Shown here: positions 1-11,733 of the stretch, in pieces
Position numbering within the stretch: the stretch's first letter is position 1
Layout of the letters: the number at the start of each line of letters is the position of its first letter
Assembly: GCF_019649055.1 (NCBI RefSeq)
Contig: NW_026570285.1
Span: 744,001 to 808,000 of the forward strand
Direction: 5' to 3'
Length of the DNA: 64,000 nucleotides
Origin: Paramacrobiotus metropolitanus
Taxonomy: Eukaryota; Tardigrada; Eutardigrada; Parachela; Macrobiotidae
Translations under genes and position numbers: made by a program
Notes under the pieces: model-generated
Seen by the model: the letters and a program-made list of their open reading frames with translations, nothing else
Told to the model about the DNA's origin: nothing
Databases searched by the model: none

Positions 1-3000
1 TAGATATGGATGGGGAGGAAGAAAAACTCCCGGAGGATGGAGAAACGGTTCCGGATGCGCCGGAAGCCGCGCCGGATGAAGAATTGCCCGGTGTCGCGGA
101 AATTGAGGAGAAAATCGCGGAAATGGAGGAAGAGCGGAATATGCAGCCGCCCGCGAGCGCCGCCGACAATAATGAAGCGCAGAGCACTGAGACCGGCACT
201 GAGGGACACGGCCAGTCGCTCCTCGATTTTCCCAAGGAGAATCTCAACGAAGCCGAGCTGGATAACGACGCCGTATGTGATTAATTATTATTTCGAAATT
301 TCATATTGAATTATTACCCATTTTATTATTGTGATTCCTATTTATTTCTAATTATTTTACTGTTTATAAAATAGTTTGGAAATTATGAAATAATTAGATT
401 GTTAATAGTTTTGACTTCTTAAATGGAATTCAATTAAAATGACAGGATTACTTGTTATTTTCGTTTTTAGAATAAACCAGGAAATCATGTGTTAATTAAA
501 TATTGAATTATCATTAATTAAACGGGAATTAAATTATTTTAAAATAACTGATTATTTGGCGGCGAATTGTTAAGAAAATGAGTGTGAATATTCAGGAGAA
601 TGAAGCCGGGACGCAGGGCGCGGCGCTGGACGCGTCGGGACGCGAAAAGGGTCCGCGTGGCGCCCAATCGACACCGGCGGGTGTCAAAAAGAAGAAAAAT
701 CAGCCGAAGAAAAAATCCGCGGAGCCGGAAAAACGGACGCTGGGCGATCCCAGCCAAGCGGCGCGCAAACGCCGGCGCATCGTGGAGAACAGCGGCACCG
801 CCGTCGACGAGGTGCGACGGTTGTCGAATTTTTTCAATTAAATTTTAATTTAATTAAAAAATATAAATTTTGCAATTTATTTTTTTTGAATAATTACCTG
901 ATTATTTTAAATATTAATTCAGATCCTTGCAGTAATTTATTAAAGTATTAAATTACTAAATTAACTATAGTAATGACTCGAATAAAATTAAAAAAATAAA
1001 TATTGGAATTAAATTATCATTTTATAATCAGTTCATTATGAGGTGCTGATGAAATTGTCCAGATACTAATGTAATAATAATGTAATAAATGAGCAGTTAA
1101 ATCGGCAGTTAATTTAATTGTTGATGGTGATGTTTCAGCTGAAAGAGCAAGCGGAGGCCGATGCGTACGAACACGTCGCCTCCGAAAGCGAGCAATTCGA
1201 CGCGCAGGCCGTCGATGTCGGCAGTCGCGACGAGGCGCTGCAGCAGAAACTGGACGGGATGCAGCTGGACGGGGACGACGAGGAGGACGTCCCGGAGGAA
1301 ACTATGGAAGATGAGGACGAAGAAACGTCGACGGTATGCCTGCTTATATTTATTATTTTATTTCGATTTATTTTACATATTTTACTTGCTTTTTTATTTT
1401 GGGTTTTATTTGTTATTAATTTTTATTTAATTTTTGAATGTAGAATGAGGCGCCGCTGAAGGAGGCGGAGAAGCTGAAATCCGCCGGGAAAAAGGAGAAA
1501 AATTCCCGGGAAAAAGCCGCGGAATTAATGGGTGAGGGGGAGCGCGTGGAGACGGACGGGGAGTTTGTGCGGACCACCGGCGCCGAGCAGCCGGCCGAGT
1601 CCTTCTTCCACACGCAGCGCGAGTACCTTCAACGCCACATCCTCACCGAGGTCCGCAATAAAATAAAATAATTGCGCAGTTATTTTAAAAACTGAAATAT
1701 TTTAACTTTTAAATAAAAATTAAAATTTGAAACAGGTATTTCATAAATTATTTAACAAAAAATATTTCAATAAATAAACGAATAAAATAAATCAAAAATA
1801 TAACTGAAGCAGAAAAATCAGCAAAAAAATAATTAAGCCATTAGTCCAAAATAAAGAAATTTAAAAAAATTATAAATACAATCAAAAATTCAAAATACTA
1901 TTTATGTAAATAAAAAGGTATTATTTTAGGAGGAAGCGGAGAAATTGCGAAAAGAATTAGCCGAGCAGACCAGCGCCTTAATAAATTCACCGCAAGCAAT
2001 TTTAAGCGCCGAACAGCGTCAAACCGGCATGGAATTGTGGCGGAAATACGAAGCGTTGACGGCCGGTCTGGCGTACGAATTATGCGAGCAGCTGCGACTG
2101 GTGCTGGAGCCGACGAAAAAAGCCAAAATGCGGTGGGTGAAAAATATTTTTAAATGCCGAAAATATTATTAAATATTAATTTTTTGACTGGTAAAAATGT
2201 TTTTAATAATAGTTTTGACTGTTGAAAATATTTTTAAAATTATTCGTGACTGTTGAAAATATTTTTAAAAATATTTTTGACTGTTTTTTGAAAGAAGAAT
2301 TATTTGTTTTTGTCTTGCAGCGGCGATTATCGAAGTGGAAAACGACTGAATATGCGGCGCGTGATCGCCTACGTCGCCAGTGAATTTCGCAAGGACAAGA
2401 TCTGGCTGCGGCGCAGTCTACCCAGTCAGCGCCAGTACCAGGTGCTGCTGGCCGTCGATGATTCGGCCAGCATGGCCGACAACCGCACCAAAGAGGTCAG
2501 CAGGGATATTTTTTCAACTTTGGATTTTTTACAATTTTTTAACAATTAATTTGCAATTTTCTGAATGGATTTCTTTTAGGTCTCTGAATTTTGGAAAAAT
2601 GGTTGGAAATTTTCTGAATTAACTGCATTTTTTGCCGCTCTGTCAATTTTTTTTTATTTTTTTAAAATTGGTTTTTAGTTTCCAGATATCGTGTGTATTA
2701 AATTTAAAAAGAGTTCTATATTTTTTTAAAAGTTGTTTTTTAAATGGAAATTTTGCAATGAATAATTGTATTTATTGTGATTTATCTGTGAATTTATTGG
2801 GAATTTTTCGTGTATCTTTTTTGAATTTATTGTGCGTGTTGCAGTTGGCGTTCGAGTCGGTGGCGGTGATCCGGCAGGCGCTGTCCCTCCTGCAGGTGGG
2901 CGAGGTGGGCGTGTGCCGTTTCGGACAGGGCGTGGAGATGCTGCAGCCCCTGGGCGGGGGCGCCGGCGGCAGCAGCGAGGACGCCGCGGCCATGCTCTGC

Positions 3001-4485
3001 CGCTTCACCTTCGCGCAGAAACGCACCAATGTCCCGCTGGTAAGCACTGCATTCTGTGATTTCTTGTGTTAATTTAATCCAGTCATTTTTCTTTAATCCG
3101 GTAAAATTATTTTATTATTTTTGATTTAATTTTGAATTAATTTAATATTTTCTAATTTATTTGTGGTATTATTCCGCGTATTTTTGATTTTTTTATCTAT
3201 TTGCAAATTAATATTTGTTTATTATATTCTGTGATTTGTTTTATAAAATCGAACCAACTATTGTTGTTTAACTCGGTAAAATTAATTTAATTATTTTGGA
3301 TTTATTTTGGAGTTGATTTGTGTAAGTATTTTCTAATTTATTTTTGGTATTTTTCCGCCGATTTTTTTGTTCATTTTACAGTTATTATTTGTTTATTATT
3401 TCATGGTTTCTTTTATAAAATTAACCCAGTTATTTTTTTTAATTCGGTTACATTATTTTAATTATTTTGGATTTATTTTGGAATTGATTTATGTATTTTC
3501 TGGTTTATTTGTGGTATTTTTCCGCGTATTTTCCTATTTATTTGTGAATTAATATTTTTTTATTGCGTGCAGATGTTGGAGTCGGTGGCGGGGGTGTTCC
3601 AGGAGGCGCGGACGCGACTGCTGACGGTGTCGAGTGTGGCGCAGCTGCTGCTGATCGTGTCGGACGGCCGCGGCGTCTTCCAGGACGGCGACGAGCGGAT
3701 TGAGCGCGCCGTGCGCAGCGTCGTCAGCGCCGGCGTCTTCGTCGTCTTCCTCATCCTCGACAATCCCGCGCCCGACGACACCCAACCGGTCAGCCAACGC
3801 ATCTTCATTTGTTCTTATTTATTCAACATTATTTCTTCACTTTATAATATTTAGTAAAATTACCAGTATATTTTTCATCATTATTTTTTACTATTATTAT
3901 TAGTATTCAGGAAATTGTGTTATTAATATTTAATAATAATTGCTGTTATTATTGATTATATATTACCTTATGTTTGATATTAATTACTGTTATTATTTAT
4001 TTAAATTTTATTATTATTTTTTACTGTTATTAATTTAATACTATTATTATCACTATATTTAAGAATAAAATGATTATTTAGGATTTATTAACTGCAGTTA
4101 TTTTTTATTTAGTTTCTGTTATTATTTTTTTCTATTAATAATTTATTATTATTATCACTATAATATTTAGGATTAAAATTATTGTTATTCATTCCTGTGG
4201 CGTTATTTCTGGTGATTGTACTGAAATTAAATTTTTTAAAATTTATTCTGAGCATTTTTGTTATGATGATTGGTGTTTTGGGTGTAGAATGGTGGTTCGA
4301 TCGTGGATCATAAGCAGGTCATCCTGCACGACAAGGGACTGCCGACGCAGCGCGTGGAGTTGCGCAACTACATGCAGTGCTTCCCGTTCCCTTTTTATCT
4401 GGTTTTACGCAGCGTCCGCCAACTGCCCAACACGCTGTGCGACGCGCTGCGCCAGTGGTTCGAGCTTATCGCCGCGCAGGATTAA
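1..4485 (+). CDS. MDN1: Midasin C-terminal part (9 exons, 5'-truncated by window)
   Basis: This is the 3' end of midasin, the giant AAA+ ATPase that strips assembly factors from pre-60S ribosomal particles in the nucleus. Exons read 1-272, 575 or 596-811, 1139-1333, 1444-1650, 1930-2132, 2321-2495, 2845-3039, 3573-3788 and 4288-4485, with phases that join cleanly. The first four exons encode the acidic D/E-rich linker, and exon 2 includes a basic KRTLGDP stretch typical of the region before the VWA domain. The C-terminal VWA/MIDAS domain is clear: GDYRSGKRLNM leads into the metal-binding DDSASM motif (about 2449-2466), LLLIVSDGRG (about 3646-3675) and the terminal DALRQWFEL. The gene stops at TAA 4483-4485, with AATAAA signals shortly after. 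The N-terminal AAA ring lies outside the window. The acceptor of exon 2 is ambiguous (both choices are in frame). Family assignment is firm. Confidence 0.95.
3069..3535. repeat. Degenerate direct repeats in an MDN1 intron
   Basis: The intron between the exons ending at 3039 and starting at 3573 is built from about three AT-rich copies of one module of roughly 170 bp, beginning near 3069, 3247 and 3415. Each has a 'cag/cca.ttatttt..tttaa.ccggta' start, a long T-rich stretch and a 'tttccgcg' end. Local tandem expansion is the simple explanation. No coding content is seen. Confidence 0.6.
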
Positions 4486-4539
4486 TTCAGCAAAAAATGC
4501 CGGCAATAAATGATTTTTTTTTAATAAACGACACTTGTT

Positions 4540-5310
4540 TTTCCGGTCTTTCGTTTGTTTGTTGAATTTGTTATTGATTTTACCGCTGGAGCCTTCTTAA
4601 ATGTTTGTGATGATTTTAGACGGATAATTAATTTTCTGGGAATAACATAACAAACATACAGAAGCATCGCCGACAACTGCAAAAAAAACAACACAAAATT
4701 GATAAATAATTAATAGCCCCTGCCATTACGGCGCCCGCCTGCGGGCGTTGTATATAAAATAAAAAAAAAAGAAATTTATCTGCAAATATTCAGTAATAAA
4801 TGTTCAAGGCAGCCTTTGGTGTAAATTTATTATTTATTTAAACTCTGGAGTTTTCTAACTATTTGTGAAGGATTTTAGACGGCAAATAATTTTGCGAAAT
4901 TCTTTAAATGCGGAAGAATTTATCGGTATTTTATTTTCCCTTTAATCGCCGAAAATATCCAGAAAAAATCACACAAAAATCGCAATTAGTTAACTGGCGT
5001 CTGCCGCAAAGCCGCCCGCCTGCGGGTGATGTATACATAAAAATAAATTGGATTTATTTAAAATTATTCAATAAAAAAATGTTCCAGGCGTTCGTTTGGT
5101 GGTGAATTTGTTGTTTATTTAAACACTGGAGTCTTTTAATTATTTGTGAAGGATTTTGAACGGTAAATAATTGTGCGAATAATTCTTTAAACACGCGGAG
5201 GAATTTACTGGTATTTTATTTTCCATTTAATCGCCAAAAAAAATCACACAAAAATTCGCAATTAATTAAACAGCGTCTGTCGCCACACCGCCCGCCTCGG
5301 GAGCGGCTTC
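4540..5310. repeat. Tandem triplication of the RPUSD2 3' end
   Basis: The stretch between the convergent MDN1 and RPUSD2 genes holds about three imperfect direct copies of one unit of roughly 270 bp, starting near 4545, 4813 and 5089. Shared landmarks are 'ctggag..ttttaattatttgtgaaggatttt', 'ggtattttattttcc.tttaatcgcc' and a GC-rich tail 'ccgcccgcctgcggg'. In the third copy this tail is the end of the RPUSD2 coding sequence, so the duplicated unit includes 3' UTR plus the last codons. The two outer copies at about 4720-4747 and 4996-5027 look like non-coding fossils of that end. Confidence 0.7.
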
Positions 5311-7770
5311 CGCGGTTAATAAGGACGCGGCCCACTCGGGCAGCTCCGTCTGGTACTCGAACCCCGGCCCGGCGTACTTCCAGGCGTGCAAATCAATCCG
5401 GAGGTCCGCCGGCGGGTCGACGAACTCAATCCAGCACTCGGGACACTCCGCGTCCGCCCACTCCGTCTCCGGCAACCGCTCCCTCCTCGCGTACTTGACC
5501 CCCTTGAGCCCCTCATCCCGCTCGAGGTCCTCCGCGTCCTCCTCCCCCGGCACCTCCCCGTGTTCCCCAAAAAGCGGGGCGTCGGGTCCGTACATGGGAT
5601 CATTGGGGATGGGGTGTCCCAGATGCTGCAGGTGCACCCGGATCTGGTGCGTCCGCCCCGTTAAGGGTTCGCACTGCACCAGGGAGGTGTCGCTGACCGG
5701 GTCGTGGGATAGCCGCCGGAAGTGGGTGCTGCAGAAGCGCGGGGAGCCGGCGACGACGCGGTTGAGGGCCGCGCGGGGGTTGACGGTCTCGATGGGGGCC
5801 TGGCAGGTCAGGGGGGTCGAAGGGAAGGCGCCGCGGACGCGGGCGAGGTACGTTTTGCGGATGGAGTGGTCGCGCAGGAGCAGGGAGAGCCGCAGGGACG
5901 CCGCGGGGGTCTTGGCTAGGATCATCAGGCCGGAGGTCAGCCGGTCCAGCCGGTTGATCTGAAACACGCGGCGGATGTAAATTTTGTGGAGAATTATTCA
6001 GAAAAATTTTTTATTACTAATAACTATTTTTTAATATTTTTCAGGAATTTATCCACGTTTGTTAGGAATTTATCCATATTTTCAGGAATTTATTCACATT
6101 TATTAGGAATTTATCCACATTTAATAAGAATTACCCAATAAATTTCTAACAAATAATAATTATTTCATTGGAATTTGTTAGGAATTTATCCACATTTATC
6201 AGGAATTACCCGATAAATTTCTAACAAATAATAATTATTTCACTGGAATTTGTTAGGAATTTATCCGCATTTATCAGGCTGCGTTAACCATAATTACCCG
6301 GATAATTTATATGTGTTGAATTAAAAATATTATACAAAGTAATAACTGTTTGGAAATAAAGTAATTATCTAAATGAATTATTTGCAGTTGACTGATATTA
6401 ATAATTAATAATATTACCAGCAATTTAGCCAGAATTATTTTGAAAATTATTTAACATTCGTAAGGCTTTAAAAATCATGTAAAAGGGAAAGAAATTAGGG
6501 ACGAAGGAAGAACGTTAGGAAATCATGGAAAAGAACTAAGGAAGAAACGGGTAACAAATCAGAAAAAAAGAAATTAGGGAAAATAAATAAATAAAAAAAA
6601 TTGGAAAAAATCAGAGAAAGAGGGAAAAAAATTAGAAATCGATTGTGCTGGATGGGAAATGCATCTCACCAGTCGGAGGTTGTTGAGGCCCTTCTCCTTG
6701 GCCAGGATGTACATGAGGGTGTTGAGGCGGAAGCGGCCGCAGGGGTGCGCCGGGATGGACGCCGGCTTGTCCACCACCAGCAGCTCCGCCGTTTCGGCGA
6801 TAATGCGGATAGGCTGCGCCGACACCGGCATCTCGTGCCGGTGCATGTAGTGCGCGATGAAATCACCGTCTGCAACAATCCAGGATTTATTCCATTCACT
6901 TTTCTATCGTTTCATTAATTTATTCATGAATTTGTGATTTATTTCGAAAATTAGAAATCAGTATGCTGCGTAAATGCCGATTTATTAACTGAATACAATC
7001 CAGCTGACTGTTAGTAGGAAATTCGGCTAATGTATGCTCATACAAGCAAAAATTAAAATATTATTTTACTAAAAAATTCCGATTTTAATTTAATTAATTA
7101 CATAAGAATGATAACCAATTTAAATTTGCAAAATTATATCAAATTTTAATTTAATTCAGAAAATAAAATCGCAACTTTAATTTGAAAAATTCAATTGAAT
7201 TCATTTTAAAAATCGCAAAAATTCGGAAAAATTAGGATAAAACCGATAAAAATTAGGACACGCATTACGCAATAAAAACCAACTTTTAATCCGATGTTCC
7301 TTGGTGACTTTGACGCCGTTGGCGAAGAGCGTCGGCGACTCCAGCCGTGCGTGCACCACTTCCTCATTCACAGCGAAGAACTCAGTAGCGAAGACGTCGC
7401 CCAACGTCCGGCCGAACCAGCGCTCTTTGGCGTGCGCCGTGAAGGTGAAGTAGTACGGGGCCACCTTGCGCAGTCCATTCTCGAAATAGTAGTTGATATG
7501 GCGGATGTTCTCCAGGTCCACCACGTCCGCCGTGGCCTTCCCGCGGCGTTTGCGCGGCGGCGGATGCGGAGCGGGACTGGGGTGGCGTTTGCGTGTGACG
7601 ATAACTGAGGGGGTGCCTGTACTACTGTCAAGTACGTTGATTTCTTGGGGCTCTTCTTCCTGGAGCGTGGAGGCAGGGAGAGCGAGTGTCTGCGACATAT
7701 TCCGACGGGAAAATGATCCTGATAGATAATTCCACGCGGTAAACAACCGCCCGCGTCCCGACAGCATCAA
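5266..7770 (-). CDS. RPUSD2: RNA pseudouridine synthase, RPUSD2 type (RluA family)
   Basis: Three exons on the minus strand (7284-7770, 6670-6869, 5266-5958) encode a RluA-family pseudouridine synthase that isomerises uridine in RNA. The first exon has INYYFENGLRKVAPYYF and a HAKERWFGR segment typical of RPUSD2. The second has an S4-like region, then VVDKPASIPAHPCGRFR. The third opens with INRLDRLTSG, which holds the catalytic aspartate of the family (H is replaced by N in the usual HRLDR), then GRTHQIRVHLQHLGHPI and a C-terminal PGFEYQTELPEWA. I chose the start at 7770 because it adds an Arg/Ser-rich, acid-free leader (MMLSGRGRLFTAWNY) resembling a mitochondrial presequence. A start at 7698 (MSQT) would give a cytosolic or nuclear form. 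The last exon overlaps the repeat unit triplicated downstream. Confidence 0.92.
6106..6275. repeat. 75-bp tandem repeat in an RPUSD2 intron
   Basis: A 75-bp unit beginning 'ggaatttatccacattta' starts at 6106 and 6181 and again, partly, at 6256, with degenerate half-units upstream near 6052 and 6073. It sits in the intron 5959-6669 and looks like simple local expansion. Confidence 0.75.
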
Positions 7771-8409
7771 GCGTCAACGGGAGAACCGAGAGAACCGAAA
7801 CCCCAAACACGGCGGACCGCTCAATTACCCTGTACCACGCGCTGCCTGTGTATAAAATTCAGCGTTCCTGCTGAAACGTGATTGCTGGTTAAGAATTAGA
7901 CACGCAGGATTCTCGCTGTTATGTTCTACTTGGGGACTGTGAAACGTCAGAAAAAAAGGAAGAGAAAAAGGGAAGAGACAAAGACAGACAAGAAAACTGA
8001 AAACCGCAGAAAAACTCCCGAAGAAAATTTCCGAAAAAATTCGTGTTTCGATTTGACTGATTTAATTCTGGACAGTGCCATGTAACTGCCGCTCCGTGGT
8101 GGCTGGCAAATATTTTACAAGTGGCCGCACGCCTGGGGCGGACGGCCATTGGACACTATTTCACCACGCTGTTATTAGTGTTTTAATACGGATTTTTATG
8201 CGTTTTATTTTACGTAGGCCGTTTAATTTCTCAGCTACAGAAAAAAACATAGGAACTTGAAGAGGCGAGATTAATACGAATATTTGTGAATTTCTGATAA
8301 GGACGTTGCACACACAGTATTTGCAGGATAGAGGAACAAAAAAATAAGTTGATTAAATCAACAGCTGCCGGTTAATGACGTGGCTCCATCACACATTTTG
8401 ATCGATTTT
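7771..8409. other. Spacer between the F-box and RPUSD2 genes
   Basis: This 640-bp stretch lies between the start of RPUSD2 and the stop of the F-box gene, both on the minus strand. It should therefore hold the RPUSD2 promoter and the F-box 3' UTR. No further coding exon, repeat or RNA gene is recognisable. Confidence 0.5.
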
Positions 8410-10673
8410 TCAAACGGAGTCGGCGACGTCAAAGTGGACGTCGCTGCAGTCGAGCAGCATGCGGCATAATTCGTGCTGCGTGCTGGGCCGCAGTGTCGCC
8501 ACGTTGACCGCCGGCAGGTGGATGTCCTCGGCGAAGTCGCGGTACAGCGGCTCCTTCCTGCAACCGCCACTTAAATCGTTAAATTACATTTCAAAAATGT
8601 ATTCTGAATTCAATAAAAAAATTAAATATGAATTAACTGCATTCAGTTCGAATTAAATCAATATTAAATTACGCCAGTTAAATAAAACCTAAATTTAATA
8701 AATAAAATAAATTCAGACAGCGGATAAATAACACTGGATTAAAATATAAAAAAAGGAAATTCAATTAAACGAAACCTGAATCACATTAAATTAAAAATCG
8801 GAATAAAACCAAATATCAATCGGGATCAAATTAAATTTCTGTTGCATTAAATACAGCTTCCACTAAGCTAAATTGGGATTAAACTGTGGATTTCCTCTAA
8901 ATTAAATTTAAAATAAATACCAACTATTCTGAATGAAATTTCAATCAAATCAGGTTACTAAAAGGAAATTAAATCTCAGTTAAATTCAGATCAAATTAAA
9001 AATGGATAAAATATATTCAAGCCAATTTTAATTTCAAAAAAAAATTAAAAAATAAATAAAATTGTACTTAATTGTTTTTTCAAGACAGAAGAGTTGTACA
9101 CGCCACTCACGCTCGCAGAACGAAGATGGCGGCCAGCGCCTCCTTCCGCGGCAGCCGCTGCAGATTGGCCTTCAACCGCTCCGTCTCCTCCTCGTCCAAC
9201 GGCACGACACGCTCGTCCAGCAACTCCCACAGCCGCCGCCACCGCCCGATGCCCTTGACCCCCTCCAACTGCACCTCGCCGCGCTGCACCACCACGGAGC
9301 ACGGCGTGGCCAGTCCGTAGCGGATCCCCGGGGTGGCTGGCTGCATGACGGCGCATTTAATCAGTCTGAGCGTCTCCAGCGACGCCGGCAGGCGGTTGAC
9401 CAGCCAGCTCAGCCGCAGGAAGCAGTGCGACAGCGTCAGGTGGCGCAGCGTGGTGAAGGTGGCCGAGCGCGATTTGATCAAGTGCTCCAGGATCTGGCTG
9501 CTCCACAGTAGCTGGAATTCGCGGGGCTCGGCGATGTGCATGTCCAGGAGGCGTTTGGGGATGCCGCGGATGTGGAGGCGCGGCCCGGGCGGGAGCAGCA
9601 GCGACAGCATCTGCAGCTGCGGGCGGCTGGCCAGCGGCGGGATTTGGATCAAGTCGACGGTGATGGATTTGCTCAGGGCTTTCGTCTGCAGTAGATCGTT
9701 CCACCGCCGGCTCACCCTACAAATTTAACATTAAAATTAATTCAAGAAATAATAAAAAAAAACTCAACGAAATTTGTAAAAATTCAAAACGATTAGAAAT
9801 GCTTGAATAAATAACTCAAAAATTATTTTTCCAAATTACAAAAATAAATCGAAAACAAAATTCGAAAAACTGTCAATATTTCCATAATTAAACTGAAAAC
9901 ATAAGACAATAACATATGTTAGAGAAAAATACCCACTATTCTGATAACTAACCATATGTCAATAAATAAACCAAAAATATAATTTTGCGTCATAAGGACG
10001 ACATATAAATATCGCACACCAAAAGATTCATTATTAGTAATATATTAGTAATACATTATTTCAGCAAATAAACTCAGAAAATACAATAAAAAATAAAAAC
10101 ACAATATAATAAAAAATAAAAGCATTCTGTAAAAAATCCCAGAATGAAGGATGCTTCAATAACTAAATCGAAAAAATCAAATGCTAAATTTTCAAATGAA
10201 TCGGATACCGAACACAAAAAGGTTAAAAAAATTCCGCAGAATTTCAATAAACAACCGGGGAAATGTTTTCGCACTACGTGGATATAAACGATCATAAATT
10301 CTCCAAATATTACAAAAAAATTGTTTTAAAAAAATTAAATCAGTTTAACAAACTGCACGTACTGGCGCAGTCGCAGCTGGGTGATAGCGTCCAAATAGGA
10401 GAAGATGCGCAGCAGCATCTCATCGGGCAGATCCGCGATGCCGGTGGTAAACACGCCGCAGGTACAGCGTTTGCACTGCGTGCGCCAATTCAGCTCCACC
10501 TCCTCGTCCAGTCCGCGCAGCCGCTCTAACAGCTGCGCGGAGAACTCGCGCTCCTGCCGCAGCATCCGCTCCAGCGTGGCTACGCGCTGGTCACCGCTCT
10601 CCCCACCGGAAGTGGCCGTTACACCACATCCACCCGTAGAAACACGCTGCATATTGATCGCCTCACTCTCCAT
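8410..10673 (-). CDS. F-box protein with LRR-like body
   Basis: Three minus-strand exons (10363-10673, 9111-9716, 8410-8557) join in phase. Exon 1 has a predicted coiled coil (QRVATLERMLRQEREF...), a CKRCTC pair and the start of an F-box, IADLPDEMLLRIFSYLDA. The F-box finishes across the splice site in VSRRWNDLL, which supports the junction. Exon 2 carries leucine-rich strands (LRHLTLSHCFLRLSWL, LETLRLIKCAVM) like the degenerate LRRs of FBXL proteins. The last exon ends LLDCSDVHFDVADSV. An F-box subunit binds SKP1 in an SCF ubiquitin ligase and the LRR part would pick the substrate, which cannot be told from sequence. The ATG at 10673 is the first in-frame start with the exon open, but an upstream exon is possible. 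Confidence 0.8.
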
Positions 10674-11733
10674 CACCAAAAATAAATTCAAAATTTCCGT
10701 AATTATTATCCCGTCGCAATTTATTGCACAAGTTGTAGCCGAATTCCTGGGTTTCCAGGATGAGTAAAACTGGTATATATATATGTCGGGATCAACGAGA
10801 ATCCCGTCTATATTCGAATCGGATTGATCGAATTCTGACGCATGGAGAAGTTGATCAAAGTCTGGATAATTCGCATCACATGCGCAGATGAAATCATCGG
10901 CTAATGGATTCTACATAAGTAATAAGCAGCCGGTCGCCACGGCCTCTCCTCTCTCTCCAACCTCACGCACAACCGACGCATGCACGCGCTGTCAAAGTGG
11001 TGTCTCTCTCCGGAGAGAGGACGCTAGCCACCATCGTGCCATCCCAAATAGACCGTCACAGTATCAGCCGGCAACAGCGCGCATTCCATATGCATACTGC
11101 TATGCTGATATACATACATACGTGTACACTATACAGTGTACATTACGCAACGGCCGCGGCAGTGTATATGACTGTACTGAACAAGACCTTGAACAGGCGC
11201 ACCAACATACACCAGCGCCAGTCCAAACAATCGCATTTTTCCGGCAATTGTCAGTGAGTGTACAGTGCAGTATCGGTGGCAATGATTGTCATCGCGCTGT
11301 TTGTCTGCTGTTGATGAGTGCCGGCTAGCGAGTGTATCGCGTATCGACAATCAATACAGTGCCGACGTTGCCGAGATAACAGCAGCAGCGATACCCGGGC
11401 CGGGTTGTCGCTCTTGACTCATCCGGCCGGAAATGACGCCGACGGTCACCGTGCACCCGCCTTGTTTCGCGCTATATATCGACACAGCGCTGAGTCACAG
11501 CGGGATCGATTCCCTGCTCACAATTGTTCAGAAACGTTTCTCCTTAACCTCGGTTGTGCAGTTTAATAGTCAATGCGTTTCTGGTCAGTACAAAGGGCGA
11601 ATTACACAAGAAATTAACTGGATGAAAATACAAAAATGACCTGGAGGCACACAAGTTGACAAACACACACAGTGGATACGACGAAAGACGGGATGCCGGG
11701 AAGACGGACGGGAGGAGGACGCTTCCGGGCTGG
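10674..11733. other. Intergenic stretch between F-box gene and DRG2
   Basis: This stretch lies upstream of the F-box gene and downstream of DRG2. It is more GC-balanced than the introns and has a 16-bp perfect palindrome (ctctctccggagagag, 11005-11020). An open frame at 10888-11328 has no recognisable domain and unusual composition, so I do not call it a gene. Promoter and 3' UTR content is likely. Confidence 0.4.

Noticed and set aside
5386-5962. Long plus-strand frames opposite the RPUSD2 last exon
   Set aside because: GC-rich shadow frames of a strongly conserved minus-strand exon.
10888-11328. A 146-aa plus-strand frame between the F-box gene and DRG2
   Set aside because: No domain, no splice context and unusual composition. 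It overlaps other equally long frames in the same GC-balanced spacer.
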